A stretch of DNA of 64,000 nt from CAVQCX01 sp963775335 (lineage in GTDB: Bacteria > Pseudomonadota > Gammaproteobacteria > Chromatiales > Chromatiaceae): positions 806,001 through 870,000 of the forward strand of contig CAVZIJ010000002.1 of NCBI GenBank assembly GCA_963775335.1. Reading direction: 5' to 3'. Below are positions 41,282 to 50,375 of the stretch, piece by piece. Position 1 is the first letter of the stretch. Each line of letters begins with the position of its first letter. The notes beneath the pieces are model-generated. The model saw nothing but the letters and a program-made list of their open reading frames with translations, searched no databases and was not told the DNA's origin. The position numbers and the translations under genes are program-made.

Positions 41282-42376
41282 ATGACCGGCAAGATTCAGA
41301 ATTTCGGCAACCAGGCGAGCGAGTGGCTCTGGCAGCGGCGCTTCGATCGGCTGTATTCACCCCACACCGGCTTGCGGGGCGACCCGGCACGGCTCCGTCT
41401 GGTGCTTGGCCTGGCCGGCAGTGGGCTGGACTGGCTGGCGGGCCTGCTGTCCGGCTCGGCGCCGCGGGTCCGTTTCTATAACGAGCCGCTGAAACGCATC
41501 ACCCCGCCGCTGACTCTTTCCGGCGGGGCGGACCGTTGTGCGAGCCACTTTTCCAAGGCCCTGCCCGCCGAGCATTCCCTGCTGCGGGTCCTGCGCATGC
41601 TCGTCGAGCCGGACAACGTCTGGGCCAACGAGCGGATGAGCAACCGCCTGCCCCACGCGACCTATGACCCTTGGATCTGCCTCGTCAAGGAGAGCCGAGC
41701 GCTGCTCGCCTCCGAGGCCCTCGTGAAGGGGCTCGGCGCCCGGACGCTCTTCGTGGTGAGCGAGCCGGTGCGAGTCGTGGACGGGATCTTCGCTCAAGGA
41801 GGCCTGGAGAACCCCTATCTGGCCTACGAGGAGCAGGCCACGTTGACGCCGGCATTCCTCTCCCGTTTCCTGCCCCGGGACCGGGAGGATGCCCTCGCCT
41901 CGGCACGCATCATCGGGCGGCTGCCCCGATCCCGGGAACGCTCGGTGCTGGGTCGGGCATTGACCGCCGGCCTGATCAACCGGATGCTCCTGATGCTGGC
42001 GGCCCGGTCTCCGACTGCGACGGCGGTGTCCATCCATCGGCTGGCACGCGCGCCAAGCGCTACGCTGCGCCTGCTCATTGAGATGCTCGGCAATGACTGG
42101 CGCGAGACCGCCGAGCTGCAAGTGGCCGACGCTGCCGCGAACCTGCCGGGCGTCGGACCGGGCGAGTCCAGGCTCCACGTCCCCGCCCTGTGGGAGCCAC
42201 TCCGATTCCTGTCGGCAAGAGAGGCGGTGGCCTGCCGGGACATGCTGGCGGAATGTGGGCTCGCAGGCGGCGATACCGACGAGCTCATCAGCGATGTGGT
42301 CGGCGTCTCGGTGTTTCCGCCGAGGCGACACTCCACCCACCCCACGGGAAGCCTTCCGGCGGCTTCGCCGGCCTGA
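41282..42376 (+). CDS. Sulfotransferase-like protein, P-loop at N-terminus
   Basis: A 364-residue protein. LVLGLAGSGLDWLAGLLSG (about residues 40-58) looks like the PAPS-binding P-loop of sulfotransferases (GxxxSGTTWLxxxL). RFYNEPLKRITPP and LLIEMLGNDWRETAELQVADAAANL are also sulfotransferase-like in position. Cofactor-binding residues of the second strand are not obvious. A protein-sulfation or sulfated-exopolysaccharide role is inference. The gene lies alone between purC and a convergent CPCC gene; the C-terminal 20 residues are unstructured. Confidence 0.5.
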   Translation: MTGKIQNFGNQASEWLWQRRFDRLYSPHTGLRGDPARLRLVLGLAGSGLDWLAGLLSGSAPRVRFYNEPLKRITPPLTLSGGADRCASHFSKALPAEHSLLRVLRMLVEPDNVWANERMSNRLPHATYDPWICLVKESRALLASEALVKGLGARTLFVVSEPVRVVDGIFAQGGLENPYLAYEEQATLTPAFLSRFLPRDREDALASARIIGRLPRSRERSVLGRALTAGLINRMLLMLAARSPTATAVSIHRLARAPSATLRLLIEMLGNDWRETAELQVADAAANLPGVGPGESRLHVPALWEPLRFLSAREAVACRDMLAECGLAGGDTDELISDVVGVSVFPPRRHSTHPTGSLPAASPA

Positions 42377-42417
42377 CGACCCGCCAGGCCACCGGGCGGG
42401 CGCGTTCGCAGCCGGTT

Positions 42418-42813
42418 TCAGCCCACCACCCGGCGCCAGTAGGTCCCGCGCCAGTAATAGAGCACCGTCGGATCCCGCCACGGATAGCTGTCGGCGTAGC
42501 GCTCGCCTCGTCTCGGCTCTTCGATATTGTCGATGTGCGGGTCGAGGGGGCGCCAGCCCGCTTCGAGGTCTTCGTCCTCGACGGGCCTGCGGGTGAGCCC
42601 CTGGTTGCGACGCTCGGCGGCGCCGAACGCCTGATAGTTCAGTTGAGCCTCGTGCAGGCTGACCCGGTTGCTGCTCCCCGGCATGCAGGCGAAACGCAGC
42701 TGGGCCAAGTCATCCTCCCAGCCGCAGATCGGGCAGGTTTCGTGGTGGCCCGGCTCGTGGACAAACACCAGGTGACCACAGCACGGACAGGGAAATCGCG
42801 GATCAGCGTACAT
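42418..42813 (-). CDS. CPCC-type cysteine-rich protein
   Basis: A 131-residue protein with a CPCC zinc-binding-like start: Cys9, Cys11, Cys12 (FPCPCCGHLVFVHEPG) and Cys27, Cys30 (ETCPICGWEDD). SLHEAQLNYQAFGAAERR is typical of the cysteine-rich CPCC family. The remaining sequence ends in YPWRDPTVLYYWRGTYWRRVVG. The function is unknown. ATG 42813 is chosen because the earlier frame has no homology character. Confidence 0.8.
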   Translation of the reverse strand: MYADPRFPCPCCGHLVFVHEPGHHETCPICGWEDDLAQLRFACMPGSSNRVSLHEAQLNYQAFGAAERRNQGLTRRPVEDEDLEAGWRPLDPHIDNIEEPRRGERYADSYPWRDPTVLYYWRGTYWRRVVG

Positions 42814-42937
42814 ATCCAGCCCTCCCGGGGACTCGGGACACTGTACCAAGGCGAAGCGCCCCTTTCCGGCAGGATCGCCCGATTCCGGGTAACAGACCGG
42901 AGCCCGGTTGGCGGCTGGGCGCAAACCCGCCCCATAA

Positions 42938-42964
42938 CGAAAAAGGGGCGCCGAAGCGCCCCTT
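42938..42964 (-). terminator. Rho-independent terminator of the fba operon
   Basis: On the minus strand AAGGGGCGC, TTCG tetraloop, GCGCCCCTT is followed by TTT, beginning 26 bp after the fba stop. It is a perfect 9-bp GC-rich stem with the stable UUCG-class loop and a U-tract: the clearest terminator in the window. Confidence 0.92.
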
Positions 42965-42990
42965 GGTCTCAAACCGGGCACGCGCCCCGC

Positions 42991-44055
42991 TCAGTTGACC
43001 TTGGGGTCGAGCTCGCCCTTGGAGTAACGGCCGGTCATGGCCTCCAGGCTGAGGGACTTGATCTTGGAGGCGTTGCCGGCGGTACCGAAGGCCTCGTAGC
43101 GGGCCTTGCAGATCTGCTTCATACCCTTGGTGGCGGCGGTCAGCCACTTGCGCGGGTCGAATTCCTTGGTGTTTTCGGCCAGGAACTTGCGCACCGCACC
43201 GGTGGAGGCCATGCGCAGATCGGTGTCGATGTTGATCTTACGCACGCCGTGCTTGATGCCTTCGACGATCTCCGCCACCGGCACCCCATAGGTCTCGCCC
43301 ATGTTGCCGCCGTAGGTGTTGATCATGGCCAGCCAGTCCTGGGGCACCGAGGAGGAGCCGTGCATCACCAGGTGGGTGGTGGGGATGCGGGCGTGGATCT
43401 CCTTGACCCGCTCGATGGCCAGGATGTCGCCGGTGGGCGGACGGGTAAACTTGTAGGCGCCGTGGGAGGTGCCGATGGCGATGGCGAGCGCGTCCACGCC
43501 GGTCTTCTTGACAAAGTCGGCGGCCTCCTCGGGATCGGTGAGCAGCTGGCTGTGATCCAGCACGCCCTCCGCACCTATGCCGTCCTCCTCACCGGCCATC
43601 CCGGTCTCCAGAGAGCCCAGGCAGCCCAGCTCACCCTCGACGGAGACGCCGCAGGCGTGGGCCATCTCTACGACCCGGCGGGTCACATCCACGTTGTACT
43701 CGTAGGAGGCCGGCGTCTTGCCGTCCTCACCGAGCGAGCCGTCCATCATGACCGAGCTGAAGCCCAGCTGGATAGAGCGCTGGCAGACCGCGGGCGAGGT
43801 ACCGTGGTCCTGGTGCATGCACACCGGGATATGCGGGAACTCTTCGATCGCAGCCAGGATCAGGTGGCGCAGGAAGGGCGCCCCGGCGTACTTGCGGGCC
43901 CCGGCGGAGGCCTGGACGATGACCGGGGAGTCGGTCTCGTCCGCCGCCTCCATCATGGCGCGCATCTGCTCGAGGTTGTTCACATTGAAGGCCGGCACGC
44001 CGTAGCCGTGCTCGGCGGCGTGATCAAGCAACTGGCGCAGGGAAATCAGTGCCAT
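42991..44055 (-). CDS. fba: Class II fructose-bisphosphate aldolase (CbbA-type)
   Basis: Zinc-dependent aldolase of glycolysis, gluconeogenesis and the Calvin cycle. The 354-residue product is the class IIB type (Calvin subtype, CbbA): PAFNVNNLEQMRAMMEAAD, CMHQDHGTSP (zinc ligand His), EGELGCLGSLETG, IAIGTSHGAYK, LVMHGSSSVPQ and NIDTDLRMAS. Last gene of tkt-gap-pgk-pyk-fba, ending in a strong terminator. The operon order is that of many autotrophic gammaproteobacteria. Confidence 0.96.
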   Translation of the reverse strand: MALISLRQLLDHAAEHGYGVPAFNVNNLEQMRAMMEAADETDSPVIVQASAGARKYAGAPFLRHLILAAIEEFPHIPVCMHQDHGTSPAVCQRSIQLGFSSVMMDGSLGEDGKTPASYEYNVDVTRRVVEMAHACGVSVEGELGCLGSLETGMAGEEDGIGAEGVLDHSQLLTDPEEAADFVKKTGVDALAIAIGTSHGAYKFTRPPTGDILAIERVKEIHARIPTTHLVMHGSSSVPQDWLAMINTYGGNMGETYGVPVAEIVEGIKHGVRKINIDTDLRMASTGAVRKFLAENTKEFDPRKWLTAATKGMKQICKARYEAFGTAGNASKIKSLSLEAMTGRYSKGELDPKVN

Positions 44056-44110
44056 GGGAGTCTCCTTAGGTGTGTTGAATGCGTTCGTTCGGCTCGCTGC
44101 AATGCAACGG

Positions 44111-45559
44111 TCAGTCGGCCGGCAGCACCGTGTGCTCGCCGACGCGCATGATCTTCATGATGTTCGTCTGGCCCTCCACACCGGAGCGATCGCCCTTGGT
44201 GATGATGACCAGGTCGTCGTCCCGCACCGTGCCTCTTCGCAGCAGCTCGTCGATGACCTCTTCGTTGACCTTTGCGATATCCGTGCTCGCCACATCGAAG
44301 CTCACGGGGTAAACGCCGCGGAAGAGCGTTACTTTTCTACGTGTAGACACATGCCGAGTCAAGGCAAAGATGGGAATACCCGAGCTAATGCGTGACATCC
44401 ACTTCACCGTAGAGCCCGACTCGGTCAGCGCCGCTATGGCCTTCACGCCCAGGTGATTGGCCGTATACATGCTGGCCATGGCGATCGCCTCGTCGACCCG
44501 CCCGAACACCGAGTCGATACGGTGGTCCGAGCGACGCACCAGGGTCTGCTTCTCGGCCTCCCGGCACACCCGATCCATGGCCTCCACGGCCCGGGCGGGG
44601 TACTTTCCGGCCGCGGTCTCCGCCGAGAGCATCACCGCATCGGTGCCGTCGAGCACCGCGTTGGCCACGTCGAACACCTCGGCCCGGGTGGGGATGGCGT
44701 TGTCGACCATGGATTGCATCATCTGGGTGGCGGTAATGCACACGCAGTTCAGGGAGCGGGCCTGCTTGATCAGGCGCTTCTGCACGGCGGGCAGCTCCGC
44801 ATCGCCGATCTCCACGCCCAGATCGCCCCGGGCAATCATGATGGCATCGGAGGCATCGATGATCTCCTCGATGTTCTCCAGGGCCTCGGCGCGCTCGATC
44901 TTGGCCACGATGCCGCCCGTGCCGCCCGCTTCGGTGAGCAGGCGACGGGCATGGCGCACGTCCTCGGCGCTGCGCACAAAGGAGACCGCGACATAGTCGG
45001 CGTCGATGCTCGCGGCGAAGCGGATGTCGTCCCGGTCCTTGTCGGTGAGGGCCGGGGCGGATAGCCCGCCGCCCTGGCGGTTGATCCCCTTGCCGTCGGA
45101 GAGCACACCCCCGACCACGACCTTACAACCGACCCGGCTGCCGTTGACCGCCTCGACCCAGAGCACGATCGCCCCATCGTCGAGCAGCAGGGTATCGCCC
45201 CGGGAGACGTCGTCCACCAGACGCGGGAAGGTCGTGCCGACCCGCGTCTCGTCCCCGCCATCCAGGGGGCAGTCCGCATCCAGACAGAACCGGGCACCCG
45301 CGGCGAGCGTCACGGGCCCCTGCTTGAATCGGCCGATGCGGATCTTGGGACCCTGCAGGTCCACCAGCAGGCCGACCTGGCGGCCGCTCGCCTGGGCGCG
45401 GTTGCGCAACAGCTCCGTGCGCTTCGCGTGGCCTTCGTGAGTGCCGTGAGAGAGATTGACCCGCACCACGTCGACGCCGGCGTGGATCAAGCCATCGAGC
45501 ACCTTCAGGTCATCGGTAGCCGGACCCAGGGTCGCGACAATCTTGGTACGTCTGAGCAT
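44111..45559 (-). CDS. pyk: Pyruvate kinase
   Basis: Pyruvate kinase makes pyruvate and ATP from PEP. The 482-residue product has RRTKIVATLGPATDD, VRVNLSHGTHEGH, LVDLQGPKIR and the K/Mg site MIARGDLGVEIGD, ATQMMQSMVDNAIPTRAE and MLSAETAAGKYPARAV. ATG 45559 is the family start; upstream frame extension contains the heptamer repeats. Together with fba, pgk, gap and tkt it forms the carbon cluster. Confidence 0.95.
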   Translation of the reverse strand: MLRRTKIVATLGPATDDLKVLDGLIHAGVDVVRVNLSHGTHEGHAKRTELLRNRAQASGRQVGLLVDLQGPKIRIGRFKQGPVTLAAGARFCLDADCPLDGGDETRVGTTFPRLVDDVSRGDTLLLDDGAIVLWVEAVNGSRVGCKVVVGGVLSDGKGINRQGGGLSAPALTDKDRDDIRFAASIDADYVAVSFVRSAEDVRHARRLLTEAGGTGGIVAKIERAEALENIEEIIDASDAIMIARGDLGVEIGDAELPAVQKRLIKQARSLNCVCITATQMMQSMVDNAIPTRAEVFDVANAVLDGTDAVMLSAETAAGKYPARAVEAMDRVCREAEKQTLVRRSDHRIDSVFGRVDEAIAMASMYTANHLGVKAIAALTESGSTVKWMSRISSGIPIFALTRHVSTRRKVTLFRGVYPVSFDVASTDIAKVNEEVIDELLRRGTVRDDDLVIITKGDRSGVEGQTNIMKIMRVGEHTVLPAD

Positions 45560-45562
45560 GTC

Positions 45563-45625
45563 GGTAGCTACCAGCTGCCAGCTGCCAGTCACCCGCAGCC
45601 AGCTCGGGGCTGGCGGCTGGTCCCT
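45563..45625. repeat. Heptamer-type repeat between pyk and pgk
   Basis: The plus strand shows GGTAGCTACCAGCTGCCAGC then TGCCAG: overlapping AGCT(A/G)CC heptamers, followed by the imperfect palindrome AGCCAGCTCGGGGCTGGCGGCT. The same type recurs at 46896-46959. These read-through sequences are known to give SYQLPA-like artefact frames. Confidence 0.75.
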
Positions 45626-45641
45626 GGGGGCCGGACGCTCA

Positions 45642-46822
45642 TCAATCCTTCGCGCGCGCCTCGAGCATCGCCACGGCCGGCAGGGTCTTGCCCTCCAGGA
45701 ACTCCAGGAAGGCACCGCCGGCGGTGGAGATGTAGGACACCTTGTCGTAGATCTTGTACTTCTGGATGGCGGCGATGGTGTCTCCGCCGCCGGCCAGGGA
45801 GAAGCCCGGGGCGTTGGCGATGGCCATGGCGACGGTCCGGGTGCCCTCGCCGAACTGGTCGAATTCGAACACGCCCACCGGGCCGTTCCAGACGATGGTG
45901 CCGGCCTTGGCGATGATTGCCGCCAGCTCCTGTGCCGACTTCGGGCCGATGTCGAAGATCATGTCGTCGTCGGCCACCGCCCCGGCGTCCTTGAGCACCG
46001 CCGGCTCCTCTTCGTCGAACTTCTTGCCGCAGACCACGTCCACCGCGATGGGGATATTGGCCCCGCGATCCTTCATCTTCTCGATCAGGGCCTGGGCGGT
46101 GGGCACCAGGTCGTGCTCGCACAGGGACTTGCCGACGTTCTTGCCGGCGGCCTTCAGGAAGGTGTTGGCGATACCCCCCCGACCACCAGCTGGTCGACCT
46201 TCTCGGACAGGGCCTCGAGCACCGTCAGCTTGGTAGAGACCTTGGAGCCGCCGACGATGGCGACCATCGGACGGGCCGGATTGGCCAGGGCCTTGTTCAG
46301 GGCGTCCAGCTCTTCGGCCAGCAGCAGGCCGGCACAGGCCATGGGCGCGAACTTCCCGGCGCCGTGGGTGGAGGCCTGGGCGCGGTGGGCGGTGCCGAAG
46401 GCGTCCATCACGTAGACGTCGCAGAGGCTCGCATACTTCTTCGCGAGCTCCTCGTTGTCCTTCTTCTCGCCCTTGTTGAAGCGCACGTTCTCCAGCAGTA
46501 CCAGCTCGCCTTCGGCGATCTCGGGCGCGGCGTCCACATAGTCCTTGACCAGGCGCACCGTCTTGCCCAGCAGCCCGGATAGGTAGTCAGCCACCGGCTT
46601 GAGCGAGCTGTCCTCGCTGTAGACCCCCTCCTCGGGGCGCCCCAGGTGGGACATCACCATGACCCGGGCACCGGCCTTGAGGCAGTGCTCGTAGGTGGGC
46701 ATGGAGGCCTTGATACGGGCGTCACTGGTGACCTTGCCGTCTTTGACCGGGACGTTGAGATCGGAACGAATCAGCACGCGCTTGCCCGCCAGGTCGAGGT
46801 CGGTCAGCTTGATGAAAGACAT
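45642..46822 (-). pseudogene. pgk: Phosphoglycerate kinase, one-base frameshift
   Basis: Pgk makes 3-phosphoglycerate and ATP, or the reverse in the Calvin cycle. The N-terminal half (MSFIKLTDLDLAGKRVLIRSDLNVPVKDG, HLGRPEEG, LLENVRFNKGE) runs in one frame to VDQLVVGG. The C-terminal half (EHDLVPTAQALIEKMKDRG, DIGPKS, VWNGPVGVFEFDQF, STAGGAFLEFLEGK) is in another. The shift lies in a run of seven C at 46174-46180, where GGGIAN needs eight G on the coding strand. Length 1181 is one short of a multiple of three. Everything else is intact, so a sequencing error or very recent mutation is likely; the true gene is about 393 residues. Confidence 0.9.
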
Positions 46823-46895
46823 GGAGAAACCTCCTCAGGAATTTGCTCTGAAAGGACTCAGGGTCAAGGTGGGCCTTGCCTGAGCACTCTCGGGG

Positions 46896-46959
46896 TATCA
46901 GCTACCAGCTACCAGCTACCAGCGGCCAGCTCGATCGCTGGCCGCTGGCGGCTGGCCGC
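46896..46959. repeat. Heptamer repeat and palindrome between pgk and gap
   Basis: AGCTACC repeated four times on the plus strand (about 46899-46922), then AGCGGCCAGCTCGATCGCTGGC in palindromic form and GGCGGCTGGCCGCT. Ends exactly at the gap stop codon. Same family as 45563-45625. Confidence 0.8.
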
Positions 46960-47961
46960 TTACTTAGCTACGTGCTCCACCATGCGCAGCATGTTGCAGG
47001 TGTAGCCGTACTCGTTGTCGTACCAGGCCACCACTTTGACGAAGGTGGGGTCCAGGGCGATGCCGGCCTCGGCGTCGAAGATGGACGGGGTGCTGCGACC
47101 GCGGAAGTCGGTAGCCACCACCTTCTCGTCGGTGTAGGCCAGCACACCGGCCAGGTCGCCGGATTCGGAGGCCGCCTTCATGGCGGCGCAGATGTCCTTG
47201 TAGGAGGCGTCCTTGCTCAGCTCGACGGTCAGGTCGACAACGGACACGTCGGAGGTGGGCACGCGGAACGCCATGCCGGTCAGCTTGCCGTTGAGCTCGG
47301 GCAGCACCTTGCCCACCGCCTTGGCCGCGCCCGTAGAGGACGGGATGATGTTCTCCAGGATGCCGCGGCCGCCGCGCCAGTCCTTCATGGACGGACCGTC
47401 GACCGTCTTCTGGGTGGCGGTGGCGGCATGCACGGTGGTCATCAAACCACGCTTGATGCCCCAGTTGTCGTGCAACACCTTGGACACCGGCGCCAGACAG
47501 TTGGTGGTGCAGGAGGCCGCGGAGACGATGGCCTGACCGGCGTAGGTCTTGTGGTTCACGCCGTACACGAACATCGGGGTGGCGTCCTTGGAAGGCGCGC
47601 TCTGCACGACCTTCTTGGCCCCGGCGTCGATGTGCTTCTGGCAGGTCTCCAGGGTCAGAAAGAAGCCCGTGCACTCGATCACCAGGTCGGCACCGACGTC
47701 GCCCCACTTGAGGTTGGCCGGATCACGCTCGGCGGTCAGGCGGATGCGCTTGCCGTTGACGATCATGGTGTTGCCGTCGACGGCGATGCTGCCCGCGAAG
47801 TTGCCGTGCACCGAGTCATACTTGAGCATGTACGCCAGGTAGTCCGGGTCCAGCAGGTCGTTGATGCCGACCACCTCAATGCCGGGGAAATCCTTGGCGA
47901 TGGCGCGGAAAGCCATGCGCCCGATGCGACCGAAACCGTTGATGCCGACCTTGATAGTCAT
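46960..47961 (-). CDS. gap: Type I glyceraldehyde-3-phosphate dehydrogenase
   Basis: GAPDH reversibly oxidises GAP to 1,3-bisphosphoglycerate. The 333-residue product has the NAD fold MTIKVGINGFGRIGRMAFRA, catalytic Cys151 in SAASCTTNC and the GNFAGSIAV/LKYDSVHG region. NDLLDPD places Asp35 at the adenine ribose, favouring NAD. The phosphate-binding motif is SAPSKD instead of the usual TGPSKD. It lies 53 bp after tkt. Confidence 0.95.
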   Translation of the reverse strand: MTIKVGINGFGRIGRMAFRAIAKDFPGIEVVGINDLLDPDYLAYMLKYDSVHGNFAGSIAVDGNTMIVNGKRIRLTAERDPANLKWGDVGADLVIECTGFFLTLETCQKHIDAGAKKVVQSAPSKDATPMFVYGVNHKTYAGQAIVSAASCTTNCLAPVSKVLHDNWGIKRGLMTTVHAATATQKTVDGPSMKDWRGGRGILENIIPSSTGAAKAVGKVLPELNGKLTGMAFRVPTSDVSVVDLTVELSKDASYKDICAAMKAASESGDLAGVLAYTDEKVVATDFRGRSTPSIFDAEAGIALDPTFVKVVAWYDNEYGYTCNMLRMVEHVAK

Positions 47962-48014
47962 AGTGTCACTCCGTCAGGTTGCTGAGACTGAAATTGCTTG
48001 TCGCGGACGGGTCC

Positions 48015-50000
48015 TCAGCGGACCTCCTCGATGGCCTTGGCGACGTTCTCGACGGTGAAGCCGAATTCCTTGAAGAGCTGCCCCGCCGGGGCCGACTCGC
48101 CGAAGCGGTGCATGCCGATCACCTTGCCGCCGAGTCCGACGTACTTGTACCAGCCGCCGGTCACGGCCGCCTCGACGGCCACGCGGGCGGTGACGGCCGA
48201 GGGCAGGACCGACTCCTTGTAGGCCGCGTCCTGGGCGTCGAACAGGTCGGTGCTCGGCATGGAGACCACGCGCACCTTGCGGCTGCTCTGGGCCGCGGCC
48301 TTGACCGCGATGTCCACCTCGGAGCCGGTGGCGATGACGATAACCTCCGGCGTCCCGTCGGTGTCCACCAGCACGTAGCCGCCGCGGGCAATGTCGGCGA
48401 CCTGCTCGGCGCTGCGGGCCTGGTGGGCCAGGTTCTGGCGCGAGAAGATCAGGCAGCTCGGCCCGCTCTTGCGCTCGACCGCCAGTTTCCAGGCGACCGC
48501 CGTCTCGACCGTGTCGCAGGGGCGCCAGACGCTCATGTTGGGGATCATGCGCAAGGTGGGGATCTGCTCGACCGCCTGATGGGTCGGGCCGTCTTCACCC
48601 AGTCCGATCGAGTCGTGGGTGTAGACGAAAATCGTCGGGATCTTCATCAGGGCCGCCATGCGCAGGGCGTTGCGGGCGTACTCCGAGAACATCAGGAAGG
48701 TGCCGCCGTAGGGGATGAATCCGCTGTGCAGCGCCACACCGTTCATGATCGCGGACATGCCGAACTCGCGCACGCCGTAGGACAGATAGTTGCCGTCGGC
48801 CACGGTGTCGCTGATGCTCACCGAGCCCTTGTGGAAGGTCAGGTTCGACGGGGTCAGGTCCGCCGAGCCACCGAGAAACTCGGGCAGGATGGGGCCAAAG
48901 ACATTGAGGGTGTTCTGGGAGGCCTTACGGGTGGCCGGGGACTCCCCCTTCTCCGCACACTGGCGGATGAATGCGTCACTCGCCTCGGTCCAGCTCGCCG
49001 GAAGCTCGCCGGCCAGCCGGCGCTCGAGCTCGGCGGCCAGCTCGGGGAACGCCTTCTCGTAGGCAGCAAGCTTGTCGTTCCAATGGGCCTCGGCGTCCGC
49101 CCCCTTGGCCTTGGCGTCCCAGCCCTCGTAGATGTCCGCCGGGATCTCGAACGGCGGGTAATTCCAGCCCAGGTTCTCCCGGGTGGCCTTGATCTCGTCA
49201 GCGCCCAGCGGGGCACCGTGACAGTCGTGGCTGCCGCAGAGATTCGGAGCGCCGTAGCCGATCACCGTCTTGCAGCAGATCAGGCTCGGCTTGTTGTTCA
49301 CCGACTTGGCCTCGTGGATCGCCTTGTCCACCGCCTCGGCACTATGGCCGTCCACATCCCGCACCACGTGCCAACCGTAGGCCTCGAAACGCTTGGCGGT
49401 GTCGTCGGTGAACCAGCCCTCGGTGTGCCCGTCGATGGAGATGCCGTTGTCGTCCCAGAAGGCGATCAGCTTGCCCAGGCCCAGGGTGCCGGCGAGCGAG
49501 CAGGCCTCGTGGGAGATCCCCTCCATCATGCAGCCGTCACCCATGAACACATAGGTGTAGTGGTCGATGACGTGATGGCCGGGCCGGTTGAACTGGGCGC
49601 CCAGGGTGCGCTCCGCCAACGCCATGCCCACGCCATTGGAGATGCCCTGCCCCAGCGGGCCGGTAGTGGTCTCGACGCCGGGCGCGTACCCGTACTCCGG
49701 ATGACCCGGGGTCTTCGAGTGCAGCTGGCGGAAGCTCTTCAGGTCGTCCACGGACAGCTCGTAGCCGCTCAAGTGCAGCAGGGAGTAGAGCAGCATGGAC
49801 GCGTGTCCGTTGGAGAGCACGAAGCGGTCACGGTCGGGCCATTTCGGATTGGCGGGGTTGTGCTTGAGGTGGCCGTTCCACAGCACCTCGGCGATGTCGG
49901 CCATGCCCATGGGCGCACCCGGATGGCCGGAGTTGGCCTTCTGAACCGCGTCCATACTCAGCGCCCGGATAGCGTTAGCGAGTTCTCTGCGTGAGGGCAT
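48015..50000 (-). CDS. tkt: Transketolase
   Basis: Transketolase (ThDP-dependent) serves the pentose-phosphate and Calvin cycles. The 661-residue product begins MPSRRELANAIRALSMDAVQKANSGHPGAPMGMADIAEVLW. The ThDP motif runs GDGCMMEGISHEACSLAGTL to WDDN, and the Pyr-domain has THDSIGLGEDGPTHQ. ATG 50000 with CAGGAGAGACCT is the start. It is the first gene of the leftward tkt-gap-pgk-pyk-fba cluster. Confidence 0.96.
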   Translation of the reverse strand: MPSRRELANAIRALSMDAVQKANSGHPGAPMGMADIAEVLWNGHLKHNPANPKWPDRDRFVLSNGHASMLLYSLLHLSGYELSVDDLKSFRQLHSKTPGHPEYGYAPGVETTTGPLGQGISNGVGMALAERTLGAQFNRPGHHVIDHYTYVFMGDGCMMEGISHEACSLAGTLGLGKLIAFWDDNGISIDGHTEGWFTDDTAKRFEAYGWHVVRDVDGHSAEAVDKAIHEAKSVNNKPSLICCKTVIGYGAPNLCGSHDCHGAPLGADEIKATRENLGWNYPPFEIPADIYEGWDAKAKGADAEAHWNDKLAAYEKAFPELAAELERRLAGELPASWTEASDAFIRQCAEKGESPATRKASQNTLNVFGPILPEFLGGSADLTPSNLTFHKGSVSISDTVADGNYLSYGVREFGMSAIMNGVALHSGFIPYGGTFLMFSEYARNALRMAALMKIPTIFVYTHDSIGLGEDGPTHQAVEQIPTLRMIPNMSVWRPCDTVETAVAWKLAVERKSGPSCLIFSRQNLAHQARSAEQVADIARGGYVLVDTDGTPEVIVIATGSEVDIAVKAAAQSSRKVRVVSMPSTDLFDAQDAAYKESVLPSAVTARVAVEAAVTGGWYKYVGLGGKVIGMHRFGESAPAGQLFKEFGFTVENVAKAIEEVR

Positions 50001-50375
50001 AGGTCTCTCCTGTCTGCAAAGGCTGGAAAATAGATCGTTCTGGTGCGGATCAGCTGCTATGCTGCCTTGGAAGCCCGACTTCCGGCGTACCCCGCCGCCC
50101 ATCCGCCGATAAAGCACGCCCGCCCGCGCCGATCGACTCGGCGCGCCACTCGCGCTGAAAAGTTCTTTTACCGGACCCCGCGTCTACACACCGCCCGGAT
50201 AGGCTCGCCGGGTCGGTTTCCAGGGGAAGGCCGGCTATTCTCCCCCAAACTCCCCAGCTGCGGCAACTCTTGGCGCTCGCCGCCGCGCCCGGGTGTGGGC
50301 GCGAAAAACGGCCCAACGCGGGGAGCTCATCACAACTAACTGATCTTGTTATTTTTTTCTATGGCTCAGGGCGCG
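50001..50375. other. Promoter region of the tkt operon, no gene seen
   Basis: A 375-bp stretch upstream of tkt and downstream of the thioredoxin-like gene. No CbbR-type T-N11-A site with clear symmetry could be identified by eye. The AT-rich tail (about 50335-50360, with a run of T) follows the thioredoxin-like gene. No ORF is supported. Confidence 0.4.

Noticed and set aside
45642..46822. Programmed frameshift in pgk
   Set aside because: No slippery heptamer with a downstream stimulator is obvious, and pgk does not use recoding in known bacteria; a homopolymer error is simpler.
46896..46959. Possible CRISPR or riboswitch
   Set aside because: Only heptamers in a 64-bp spacer, no spacers or conserved riboswitch core.
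47979..49994. 671-codon plus-strand frame
   Set aside because: Antisense to tkt, which has all ThDP motifs.
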